Positions 1 through 5,189 of a stretch of 5,189 nucleotides of DNA are shown here, piece by piece (the stretch's first letter is position 1; every line of letters starts with the position of its first letter). The DNA comes from SZUA-217 sp036446835 (GTDB lineage Bacteria; Actinomycetota; Acidimicrobiia; Spongiisociales; ZC4RG35). Under the pieces are notes generated by a model. The model saw only the letters and a list, made by a program, of their open reading frames with translations, ran no database searches and was not told the DNA's origin. Location of the stretch: assembly GCA_036446835.1 (NCBI GenBank), contig JAZFTT010000155.1, positions 1 through 5,189 of the forward strand, read 5' to 3'. A program made the position numbers and the translations under genes.

Positions 1-250
1 CGGAAATCGCCGCATCGGGGCCCACCACAAGCAGCCTCGAGCCACCGAACACTGCGTAGGCCACCAGAGCCAGCGGGACCGTATACAGGCCCACGACCGG
101 GTCCACACCAACTATGCCGGCATAAGCCAGAGCAGAGGGGATGAGCACGGCCCACACGGTCGCTCCAGCAAGAAGGTCGCCGCGCAGCCAACTCCAGTCA
201 TATCCCGGAAGCCAGCCGAGAATCGGGAGAAAAGGCCTCAACCCGATCAC
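1..250 (-). CDS. SulP-family anion transporter, N-terminal part (gene runs off the left edge)
   Basis: Translating the complement from base 250 to base 2 gives 83 open codons that read as the start of a SulP/SLC26 transporter. They include the entry motif PILGWLPGYDWSWLRGDLLAG (about residues 9-29, with the L-R-G-D-L-L-A-G core). They also include the first-helix motif IPSALAYAGIVGV (37-49) and the third-helix region FGGSRLLVVGPDAAIS (68-83). SulP proteins are inner-membrane anion transporters or channels, usually with 14 helices and a C-terminal STAS domain; the rest of this one lies outside the window. The start is placed at GTG 250-248, and TTG 241-239 is the only other nearby choice. The frame stays open upstream to a stop at 433-431 but has no ATG, GTG or TTG there. 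No Shine-Dalgarno is visible before GTG. The gene is divergent from the complete SulP gene at 652. The two proteins are clearly paralogous but not near-identical. Substrate cannot be assigned. Confidence 0.9.
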   Translation of the reverse strand, partial: MIGLRPFLPILGWLPGYDWSWLRGDLLAGATVWAVLIPSALAYAGIVGVDPVVGLYTVPLALVAYAVFGGSRLLVVGPDAAIS

Positions 251-497
251 CGATCTGGCTGTGACGGCGCCGCCCGGGGTGCCCCACGCCCGCCGGTCAA
301 CACTGGCGAATCTCCCGGAAGTGCTGTGTCGGATGGAGAAGGCGATACTGGCCGCGCCAATCGCGTCTCGTCCGACCAGGTCTTCCGGTTGGTGTCGAGA
401 ACTCCGACGGGTGATGGGTAAGGATGCCGCTCAAGGAATCTGGCGATCTTCGCTCCCTCGCCGGTTGATGGGAGACGTCGCAATCAGCGGGCATGCT

Positions 498-552
498 GGC
501 AGAACCTAGTGGACCAACAAGCTCTCGCGGACGGGATCGTCTAGGTTCTGCC
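498..552 (+). repeat. Perfect 12-bp inverted repeat (stem 1)
   Basis: GGCAGAACCTAG at 498-509 is matched exactly by its reverse complement CTAGGTTCTGCC at 541-552, with a 31-base spacer. As RNA this would be a stable 12-bp stem. No T-run follows it, so it does not look like a simple intrinsic terminator. As DNA it could be an operator, although arms 31 bases apart are wide for one dimeric repressor. It lies 100-154 bases upstream of the SulP start at 652. Its loop contains one arm of a second inverted repeat. Confidence 0.75.
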
Positions 553-581
553 GAACGAATCGAAGCTAGGAGGCTTGTTGG
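514..581 (+). repeat. Perfect 9-bp inverted repeat interlocked with stem 1 (stem 2)
   Basis: CCAACAAGC at 514-522 lies inside the loop of stem 1. Its exact reverse complement GCTTGTTGG is at 573-581, downstream of stem 1. The two pairings cross, which is the topology of an H-type pseudoknot. The connecting segments would be 4 bases (510-513), 18 bases (523-540) and 20 bases (553-572), which looks sterically possible. The 3' arm begins on the last G of the AGGAGG at 568-573 and covers the candidate TTG start at 578. Folding would therefore be expected to affect translation from there. Known function: none recognised. Confidence 0.65.
568..573 (+). promoter_or_regulatory. AGGAGG, Shine-Dalgarno-like element
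   Basis: This is the only strong Shine-Dalgarno match upstream of the complete SulP gene. It lies 78 bases before ATG 652, too far to serve that start directly. It is four bases ahead of TTG 578, which opens a short ORF ending across the SulP start. The spacing is short for an efficient site. The element sits between the two 3' arms of the interlocked repeats. Confidence 0.35.
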
Positions 582-655
582 CGAAGCTGAACCACGCGCG
601 GAGAAGACCCGGTCAAAGACGAAAAGCGCTTCGTATGAATCGCCCGTCACTATGA
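578..655 (+). CDS. Possible 25-residue basic leader peptide overlapping the SulP start
   Basis: From TTG 578 the frame reads 25 codons and stops at TGA 653-655. That stop overlaps the SulP ATG at 652-654 in an ATGA arrangement, as seen in translationally coupled genes. The peptide is strongly basic, with Arg/Lys clustered in residues 9-19 (RRPGQRRKALR), and has no recognisable domain. AGGAGG at 568-573 precedes the start by four bases. An ATG at 635 in the same frame would give only six residues. The SulP ATG has no Shine-Dalgarno of its own, so re-initiation after this ORF would explain how it is translated. Against it: the start is a weak TTG, the ORF is short enough to arise by chance, and the Arg content could simply reflect GC-rich DNA. 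Function unknown; this is a candidate only. Confidence 0.25.
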   Translation: MAKLNHARRRPGQRRKALRMNRPSL

Positions 656-2481
656 AGAAGTACCTCCCGGTTCTCGGCTGGCTGCCTGACTACAAGCCGA
701 GGTGGTTTCGCGCCGATCTGATCGCAGGTCTGACGATCATGGCTCTGCTGGTCCCGGAGGGCATGGCATACGCGGAGTTGGCCGGAGTGCCTCCGCAAGC
801 AGCCTTCTACGCAGCCCCGATCGGCCTCCTGGCGTACGCGATCTTCGGTACTTCACGCCAACTGGTGGTCGCGGTGTCATCAGGCGTCGCTGTCATGTCG
901 GCATCGATAATCGGCGAGCTGGCACCGGCCGACTCTGCCGAATTCGTTTCGTTGACTGCCGCCTTGGCGGTCATGGCCGGCGTCGTTGCGGCCGTCGGCG
1001 GCCTATTGCGCCTCGGAAGGTTTGCGCGATTTTTTTCTCCGTCCGTGCTCACCGGATTCGTTTCCGGTCTGGCCCTGCTGATCATTGTCAAACAGCTACC
1101 GAAGATCCTCGGCATCGAAGCAGCGGAAGGTAACTCTTGGGAACGCCTTGCTGATCTCTTCCGCTCATTGCCTGAGATGCACATGACCACGTTGATGGTC
1201 GGCGGCAGCACAGTCGTCTTGATGCTGATTCTCGAACGTTGGCTCAATCGGGTCCCAGCGGCACTGGTGGCTCTGGTCTACGGCATCTCCGTCGTCTCTA
1301 TTCTGGGACTCGAGTCTCAAGGTGTCCACATAGTCGGCGAAATCCCCGCGGGGCTCGCACCGCCACAGATCCCAGATCTGGAGTTTGCAGCCGTTGTAGC
1401 CTTGATTCCCGGGGCGTTGGCCATCGCGCTGGTGATGTTTGCTGAGGCGCTCGGCCCGGCTCGGAGTTTCGCCGCCAAACATGGCTACCGCATCAGAGAC
1501 GACCAGGAGCTGATTGGCCTCGGCATGGCCAACCTGGGGGCTGGCCTCTTTCAGGGGTTTCCAATTGGAGCTTCCCTTTCAAAGTCCGCGGCCAGCGACG
1601 CAGCCGGAGGGAAGACTCAAATGGCGGGGGTTGTCGCAGCAATTGCCACCGCTCTCGTCGCCCTCTACTTGACCCCACTTTTCGCGAATCTCCCCGAAGC
1701 CACGTTGGGGGCAATTGTGGTCGTGGCCGTCTTTCCCATGGTTCATGTCGGTGCGCTCCGTCGGCTGTATCGCCTCCGCAAACTCGATTTTGCACTTGCG
1801 ACCATCGCGCTCCTTGGGGTGCTGACATTCGAGGATGTGCTAGCTGGGTTGTTGGTGGCGGTGATCGTTTCCCTACTGGCATTGATCGGCCGGGCCAGTC
1901 GTCCGCAGATGAGTCACCTCGTCAGATTGCCAGGAACCTTGAGCTTCCGAAACGCCGAGTCACATCCCGAGGGTCTGGCCATTACCGGGTTGCTGATCCT
2001 GCGTCCCGACGAGGGCCTGTTCTTCGCCAATGCGGGACCCTTGCATGATTTGATGAGGAACAGCCTCGACATCGAGGGCGGTGAGGTTCGGACGCTGTTG
2101 CTGGACATGAGCCTCACTTCCGAGTCGGACGTTCCCGGCGTGGCCATGTTGGGAGCGCTCAAGGTCGAACTCGATGCTCTCGATATCGAGTTGAGGCTGG
2201 CAAACGTCAGATCGGGTCTGCACGGGCTGATGGCTGAAAGCGGAGTCCTCGAGACCATTGGCGAAGCGAACCTTCATGGCGATGTGGCGGCGGCGGTGGT
2301 GGGATTCGTCAAGGGTTCGCAGACCCCCGTCGAGGAGACTGACATCGAGGTGATTCTTGAGAGGATGAGCAGTCTCGCCGACTTCATGGCCCGTCACGAT
2401 TCCGTATTGACCGACGAGCAGAGGTCGTCAGTGGCCGAACTCTTCCACGAGTTGGAGCGTCTCTCCCGCCCGCCCAGTTGA
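652..2481 (+). CDS. SulP-family anion transporter with C-terminal STAS domain
   Basis: The 609-residue product is a full-length SulP/SLC26 inner-membrane anion transporter. Visible family marks, in order, are YLPVLGWLPDYKPRW (4-18), DLIAGLTIMALLVPEGMAYAE (22-42, first helix with the Pro-Glu-Gly-Met-Ala-Tyr core), GTSRQLVVAVSSG (66-78, third-helix substrate region), VGEIPAGL (228-235), GYRIRDDQELIGLGMANLGAG (278-298), the Ser/Gly-rich tenth-helix region FPIGASLSKSAASDAAGGKTQ (303-323), and a helix-rich end to about 413. A cytoplasmic STAS domain follows at about 437-553, then a 56-residue mostly helical acidic tail that ordinary SulP proteins often lack. Substrate could be sulfate, bicarbonate or another anion; the sequence does not decide. 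ATG 652 is chosen because it leaves the usual short lead-in. The frame is open back to ATG 493, but that would add 53 residues of low-complexity Arg/Glu sequence and make the inverted repeat coding. No Shine-Dalgarno precedes 652. The gene converges on the sulfatase. Confidence 0.93.
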   Translation: MKKYLPVLGWLPDYKPRWFRADLIAGLTIMALLVPEGMAYAELAGVPPQAAFYAAPIGLLAYAIFGTSRQLVVAVSSGVAVMSASIIGELAPADSAEFVSLTAALAVMAGVVAAVGGLLRLGRFARFFSPSVLTGFVSGLALLIIVKQLPKILGIEAAEGNSWERLADLFRSLPEMHMTTLMVGGSTVVLMLILERWLNRVPAALVALVYGISVVSILGLESQGVHIVGEIPAGLAPPQIPDLEFAAVVALIPGALAIALVMFAEALGPARSFAAKHGYRIRDDQELIGLGMANLGAGLFQGFPIGASLSKSAASDAAGGKTQMAGVVAAIATALVALYLTPLFANLPEATLGAIVVVAVFPMVHVGALRRLYRLRKLDFALATIALLGVLTFEDVLAGLLVAVIVSLLALIGRASRPQMSHLVRLPGTLSFRNAESHPEGLAITGLLILRPDEGLFFANAGPLHDLMRNSLDIEGGEVRTLLLDMSLTSESDVPGVAMLGALKVELDALDIELRLANVRSGLHGLMAESGVLETIGEANLHGDVAAAVVGFVKGSQTPVEETDIEVILERMSSLADFMARHDSVLTDEQRSSVAELFHELERLSRPPS

Positions 2482-2623
2482 TGACATTCTGAGCCGCTGA
2501 TGGTGTGTGTGGTTCGCTCGTCGACTCTCGTGGGGCTTAGCCGTAACCCTCGAAATCCTCCAACGAAGATGGGTTTATACACCGTTCCGCTAGTAGCTGC
2601 TGCATCTAACCTGTCAGCGACCC

Positions 2624-2644
2624 GTTCCGGGGCTCCCGTCGAAC
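2624..2644. terminator. GC-rich hairpin, possible U-tract-less terminator
   Basis: GTTCCGGG at 2624-2631 pairs with CCCG at 2635-2638 plus GAAC at 2641-2644, giving eight pairs with a two-base bulge and a three-base loop. It lies 143 bases past the SulP stop. No T-run follows on either strand, so termination is only a possibility. Confidence 0.25.
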
Positions 2645-2733
2645 GCACCATCCATCGTCTGGTCGGGACAAATTCCGTTCGGGCGAATCCCTTTCAGGCA
2701 GCTTGGCCTGGAATGCCCGACGTTGCCTATTTC

Positions 2734-2773
2734 CTCAGTCGGCGGTTTGCCTCGACGAGTTGGCCTGACTGAG
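2734..2773. terminator. Hairpin 31 bases past the sulfatase stop, possible terminator
   Basis: CTCAGTCGGC at 2734-2743 pairs with GCC-T-GACTGAG at 2763-2773, giving ten pairs with one bulged base and a 19-base loop. It sits shortly downstream of the sulfatase stop, where a terminator is expected, and could work in both directions between convergent genes. It lacks a U-tract on both strands. High-GC actinobacteria have been reported to use such hairpins, but this is inference here. Confidence 0.4.
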
Positions 2774-2803
2774 CAGATCACCCAGCCAGACGCGACTGGA
2801 GCT

Positions 2804-5164
2804 CTACTGGCGGGCCATGATCCGGTGGTAGGTCTGCTCCGGATCCTCCATGTGGCTGACCTCGTCCTCCTCGAGGTCGATCTGTACCCAGTCGATTGTG
2901 CCGGTGAAAGCGTTCGCCGGTCCCTCGGCGTAATCGTCGGTCACCGTTTGGCCACCATCGAGCCCGATGTCCATGCTCTCGCCTGCCGCGAGCAGGAACG
3001 GGCAGGTCTTGTCGATTCGTCCGGTGGCAACCACGTCGCCGTTGATGAGCAGAGTCCCGTCACCACCAGCGCCCGGACGCCCGCCGTCAAAGTCGAACTG
3101 GTACTGAACGGTGACCTCACCCGCGGGCATTCGATCGGGGGCTTTGACGTAGTACAGCTCTGAACCTACCCAGTTGTGGCAGTAGGCGAGCCTGCCGTCG
3201 ACCATGTACAAGGCCCATCCAGCGAAGCGTCCACCCTGGGCGACAATCACACCATTGGCACCACCCTCGGGGATCCCGAGCTGTGCCGTGACGACATGGC
3301 TGCGGTTCTTGACGTTGAGGACGGCGTTCTCCATCAGATGGGTCATGCCGGGGACGAACCGCATCGAATTGCGTCCTGCCTGAAGATCCGGCCGGCCCGC
3401 AATGGCTGCGTTGAATCGTTCGCCAGTCCGATCGTCGATCGGGAACACGTTGTACCTGGCGGCCTCGATGAGAAACAGATCCTTCATCTCGGCCAGCTTG
3501 TCCGGCATCTCCGCGGAAAGGTCGTTGGCCTGCGACCAGTCGGTGGTTGTGTCGTAGAGTTCCCATACGTCCTTAGGTAGCGGGATCGTCTGGACCTGAC
3601 CCATCTCCCACGGTGTGCGATGTTTGGTGACGGCGGTCCAGCCGTCCTTGTAGATGCCACGGTTGCCGAACATCTCGAAGTACTGCGTGGTGTGGCGATC
3701 ATCGGCGTTGGCATCGTCGAACGTGTAGTTCATGGCTACCCCTTCGATCGGCTTCTGGGCGATGCCGTTTACCGAGTAAGGCTCGGGTAGCCCGGCGGCT
3801 TCGAGGATCGTCGGCACAATGTCGATGACGTGGTGGAACTGCTGACGGATTTCGCCGTGAGCCTTGATGCCGTTGGGCCAGCGGATGACCGTGCCGTTAC
3901 GCGTGCCGCCGAAGTGCGATGCCACCTGCTTGGTCCACTGGTACGGCGTGTTCATCGCGTGAGCCCACCCCACCGGATAATGGTTGAACGCCTTGGGCGA
4001 CCCGAGATCGTCGATGTGTGGCAGGATGTCCTCGGTTGTCTCGGAGATTCCGTTGAGCGCCTTCAACTCGTTGAAGGTACCTTCCAGGCCGCCTTCGGCC
4101 GACGCGCCGTTGTCCCCGGCGATGTAGATCACCAGCGTGTCGTCCAACGCTCCGATCTCGTCAAGGGCGTCGATCAATCGGCCAGTGTGAAAATCGGTGT
4201 GCTCGGCGAACCCTGCGTACGTCTCCATCAAGCGTGTCGCCACCATCTTCTGGTCGTCTGAGAGCTCCTCCCACCCGACCACTCCGTCTGGACGCGCAGT
4301 CAGTTCTGTGCCCTCGGGGACAATGCCCTTCGCGATCTGGTTGGCCAAGGTCTCGGCGCGCACAACGTCCCAGCCGCGGTCGAACCGGCCCCGGTACTTC
4401 TCGATCCACTCCTCGGGTACGTGGTGCGGGGCGTGGGTGGCCCCATAAGACATGTACACGAAGAACGGCTTATCCGGTGTCAAGACCTGCTGCCCCGTGA
4501 TCCAAGCGATCGCTTGGTCGACTTGCTCCTCGGTGATGTGATAACCCTCCGCTGCTGTGGCCCTCGGCTCGACCGGTGTCGTCCCTTCGTAGAGAACCGG
4601 CGCCCATTGATCGGTCTCGCCGCTAACGAACCCCCAGAACTTCTCGAAGCCATCACCGGTTGGCCACCGGTCGAACGGCCCCGACATCGACGTCTCCCAG
4701 GTCGGGGTCTGATGCATCTTCCCGAACGCCGCCGTGTTGTACCCGTTGAGCCGGAGCATCTCGGCGATCGTCGCCACGCTGTTCGGCCGAACAGACGTGT
4801 AGCCGGGCATCGAAGTGGCCACCTCCCCCACCGAACCCATCTCTGCACTGTGATGATTACGGCCGGTCAACAACGCCTGACGTGTCGGCGAACACAGTGC
4901 CGTTGTGTGGAAGCGGTTGTACGTCAGGCCTTCTTGGGCGATTCGCTCGAACGTGGGCATGTCACACGGTCCACCAAACGTCGACGTAGCTCCGAAGCCC
5001 ATGTCGTCGATCAGAATGATCAGCACGTTTGGAGCACCAGCCGGCGGTCGCAGCGGAACGATGGGCGGCGCCGACGTGTCATTGGCGTGCATCCCTGGAT
5101 CGGTCTGCACCGGGATGTCCGGAATCGGCAGAATCTCTCTACCGATTTTCGGGTCTTGCGTCAT
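2804..5164 (-). CDS. Type I (formylglycine-dependent) sulfatase, arylsulfatase family
   Basis: The 786-residue product hydrolyses sulfate esters to free sulfate and an alcohol or phenol. The signature C-S-P-T-R is at 91-95 (Cys91-Ser-Pro-Thr-Arg95, then QALLTGR). Cys91 is the residue converted to formylglycine by a separate maturase not present in this window. Metal ligands are expected at Asp53 and Asp54 (LIDDMGFG), Asp351 and Asn352 (GDNG). Other likely active-site residues are Lys149 and His151 (GKMH), His244 (THAPHH) and, less surely, Lys412 before HFGGTRNG. The alpha/beta sulfatase core spans about 44-590. A beta-rich C-terminal domain (about 600-765) ends the protein, as in the roughly 787-residue mycobacterial AtsA-type enzymes. 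No signal peptide or membrane helix is visible at the N-terminus, suggesting a cytosolic enzyme. The start ATG has AAGGAG six bases upstream. Physiological substrate unknown. The gene converges on the SulP gene. Confidence 0.95.
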   Translation of the reverse strand: MTQDPKIGREILPIPDIPVQTDPGMHANDTSAPPIVPLRPPAGAPNVLIILIDDMGFGATSTFGGPCDMPTFERIAQEGLTYNRFHTTALCSPTRQALLTGRNHHSAEMGSVGEVATSMPGYTSVRPNSVATIAEMLRLNGYNTAAFGKMHQTPTWETSMSGPFDRWPTGDGFEKFWGFVSGETDQWAPVLYEGTTPVEPRATAAEGYHITEEQVDQAIAWITGQQVLTPDKPFFVYMSYGATHAPHHVPEEWIEKYRGRFDRGWDVVRAETLANQIAKGIVPEGTELTARPDGVVGWEELSDDQKMVATRLMETYAGFAEHTDFHTGRLIDALDEIGALDDTLVIYIAGDNGASAEGGLEGTFNELKALNGISETTEDILPHIDDLGSPKAFNHYPVGWAHAMNTPYQWTKQVASHFGGTRNGTVIRWPNGIKAHGEIRQQFHHVIDIVPTILEAAGLPEPYSVNGIAQKPIEGVAMNYTFDDANADDRHTTQYFEMFGNRGIYKDGWTAVTKHRTPWEMGQVQTIPLPKDVWELYDTTTDWSQANDLSAEMPDKLAEMKDLFLIEAARYNVFPIDDRTGERFNAAIAGRPDLQAGRNSMRFVPGMTHLMENAVLNVKNRSHVVTAQLGIPEGGANGVIVAQGGRFAGWALYMVDGRLAYCHNWVGSELYYVKAPDRMPAGEVTVQYQFDFDGGRPGAGGDGTLLINGDVVATGRIDKTCPFLLAAGESMDIGLDGGQTVTDDYAEGPANAFTGTIDWVQIDLEEDEVSHMEDPEQTYHRIMARQ

Positions 5165-5170
5165 GACAGT

Positions 5171-5176
5171 CTCCTT
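5171..5176 (-). promoter_or_regulatory. Ribosome binding site of the sulfatase
   Basis: On the minus strand AAGGAG stands six bases before ATG 5164-5162. This strong match and ideal spacing fix the sulfatase start. Only 25 bases of upstream sequence are in the window, so no promoter can be judged. Confidence 0.85.
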
Positions 5177-5189
5177 GGCTAGCGAACGG

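Larger units (their letters stand above)
251..651. other. Divergent intergenic region between two SulP genes
   Basis: About 400 bases separate the two divergent SulP starts, so promoters for both genes should lie here. The left part (251-490) shows no gene I can support and no strong -35/-10 pair. The right part (498-655) is dense in structure. It has two interlocked perfect inverted repeats, an AGGAGG at 568-573, a repeated heptamer CGAAGCT at 561-567 and 582-588 whose hexamer core recurs inverted at 628-633, and the palindrome AAGCGCTT at 624-631. These are direct observations; a regulatory role is inference. Confidence 0.6.
2482..2803. other. Convergent intergenic region with hairpins, no gene
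   Basis: This 322-base gap separates the stop codons of the SulP gene and the sulfatase gene, so it should hold both transcription ends. I see several dyads (2624-2644, 2692-2713 and 2734-2773) and no T-rich tracts after them. Short open frames exist on both strands, but none has a ribosome binding site or recognisable protein similarity. No tRNA, attachment site or insertion sequence end was recognised. Confidence 0.6.

Noticed and set aside
141..509. Plus-strand 122-codon open frame
   Set aside because: It lies antisense to the start of the left SulP gene and then across the intergenic repeats. Composition is Arg/Pro-rich with no domain and no ribosome binding site.
612..639. Possible near-leaderless promoter, GTCAAA (612-617) and TATGAA (634-639) with 16-base spacing
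   Set aside because: The -35 matches consensus at only three positions and the -10 is imperfect. It would contradict the leader-RNA idea if real, so start mapping would be informative, but the sequence alone is too weak to annotate.
493..651. In-frame 53-codon N-terminal extension of the complete SulP gene from ATG 493
   Set aside because: No ribosome binding site precedes 493, the extension is Arg/Glu/Ser-rich without family similarity, and SulP proteins normally begin shortly before the LGWLP motif. Not excluded, but 652 is preferred.
2576..2581. TATACA as a -10 element in the convergent gap
   Set aside because: No acceptable -35 at 16-18 bases on either strand and no gene downstream to be driven.
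2500..2772. Plus-strand 90-codon frame in the convergent gap
   Set aside because: No Shine-Dalgarno, no recognisable domain, and it spans the hairpins near the sulfatase 3' end. A minus-strand frame at 2394-2651 is equally unsupported and overlaps the SulP gene.
4421..5182. Plus-strand 253-codon open frame antisense to the sulfatase
   Set aside because: It covers the most conserved part of the sulfatase, including the active site, and its translation is Arg/His-rich low-information sequence typical of antisense frames in GC-rich DNA.
1..5189. tRNA, CRISPR array, insertion sequence or prophage attachment site
   Set aside because: No tRNA-like cloverleaf, no regularly spaced repeats, no transposase or integrase similarity, and no terminal inverted repeat with target duplication were seen. 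The 498-552 inverted repeat has no flanking direct repeat that I can find.

Overview
The window carries two divergently transcribed SulP-family anion transporter genes on the left and a large formylglycine-type sulfatase on the minus strand on the right. The DNA is GC-rich. The sulfatase resembles, from memory, the roughly 787-residue cytosolic-looking arylsulfatases of mycobacteria and other actinobacteria. I therefore suggest a high-GC actinobacterium, possibly an environmental lineage, but the sequence does not settle the taxonomy.

Layout. Bases 1-250 (minus) hold the first 83 codons of a SulP transporter that runs off the left edge. Bases 251-651 are a divergent intergenic region. Its right half contains two perfect inverted repeats that interlock in a pseudoknot topology (498-509 with 541-552; 514-522 with 573-581). 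It also holds an AGGAGG element and a possible 25-codon leader ORF that overlaps the next gene by ATGA. Bases 652-2481 (plus) encode a complete 609-residue SulP transporter with a C-terminal STAS domain and an extra C-terminal tail. Bases 2482-2803 separate two convergent genes and hold hairpins but no convincing gene. Bases 2804-5164 (minus) encode a complete 786-residue type I sulfatase with all the main active-site motifs and a good ribosome binding site.

How they may work together (inference). The sulfatase would release inorganic sulfate from organic sulfate esters. The SulP proteins transport anions, of which sulfate is only one possibility alongside bicarbonate and others. The sulfatase converges on the transporter gene and so is not in an operon with it. 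A shared sulfur-scavenging role rests on proximity alone. The least ordinary part of the window is the interlocked repeat block and leader ORF just upstream of the complete SulP gene, which could be a cis-acting RNA or translation-coupling element. The rest looks like conventional metabolic genes.
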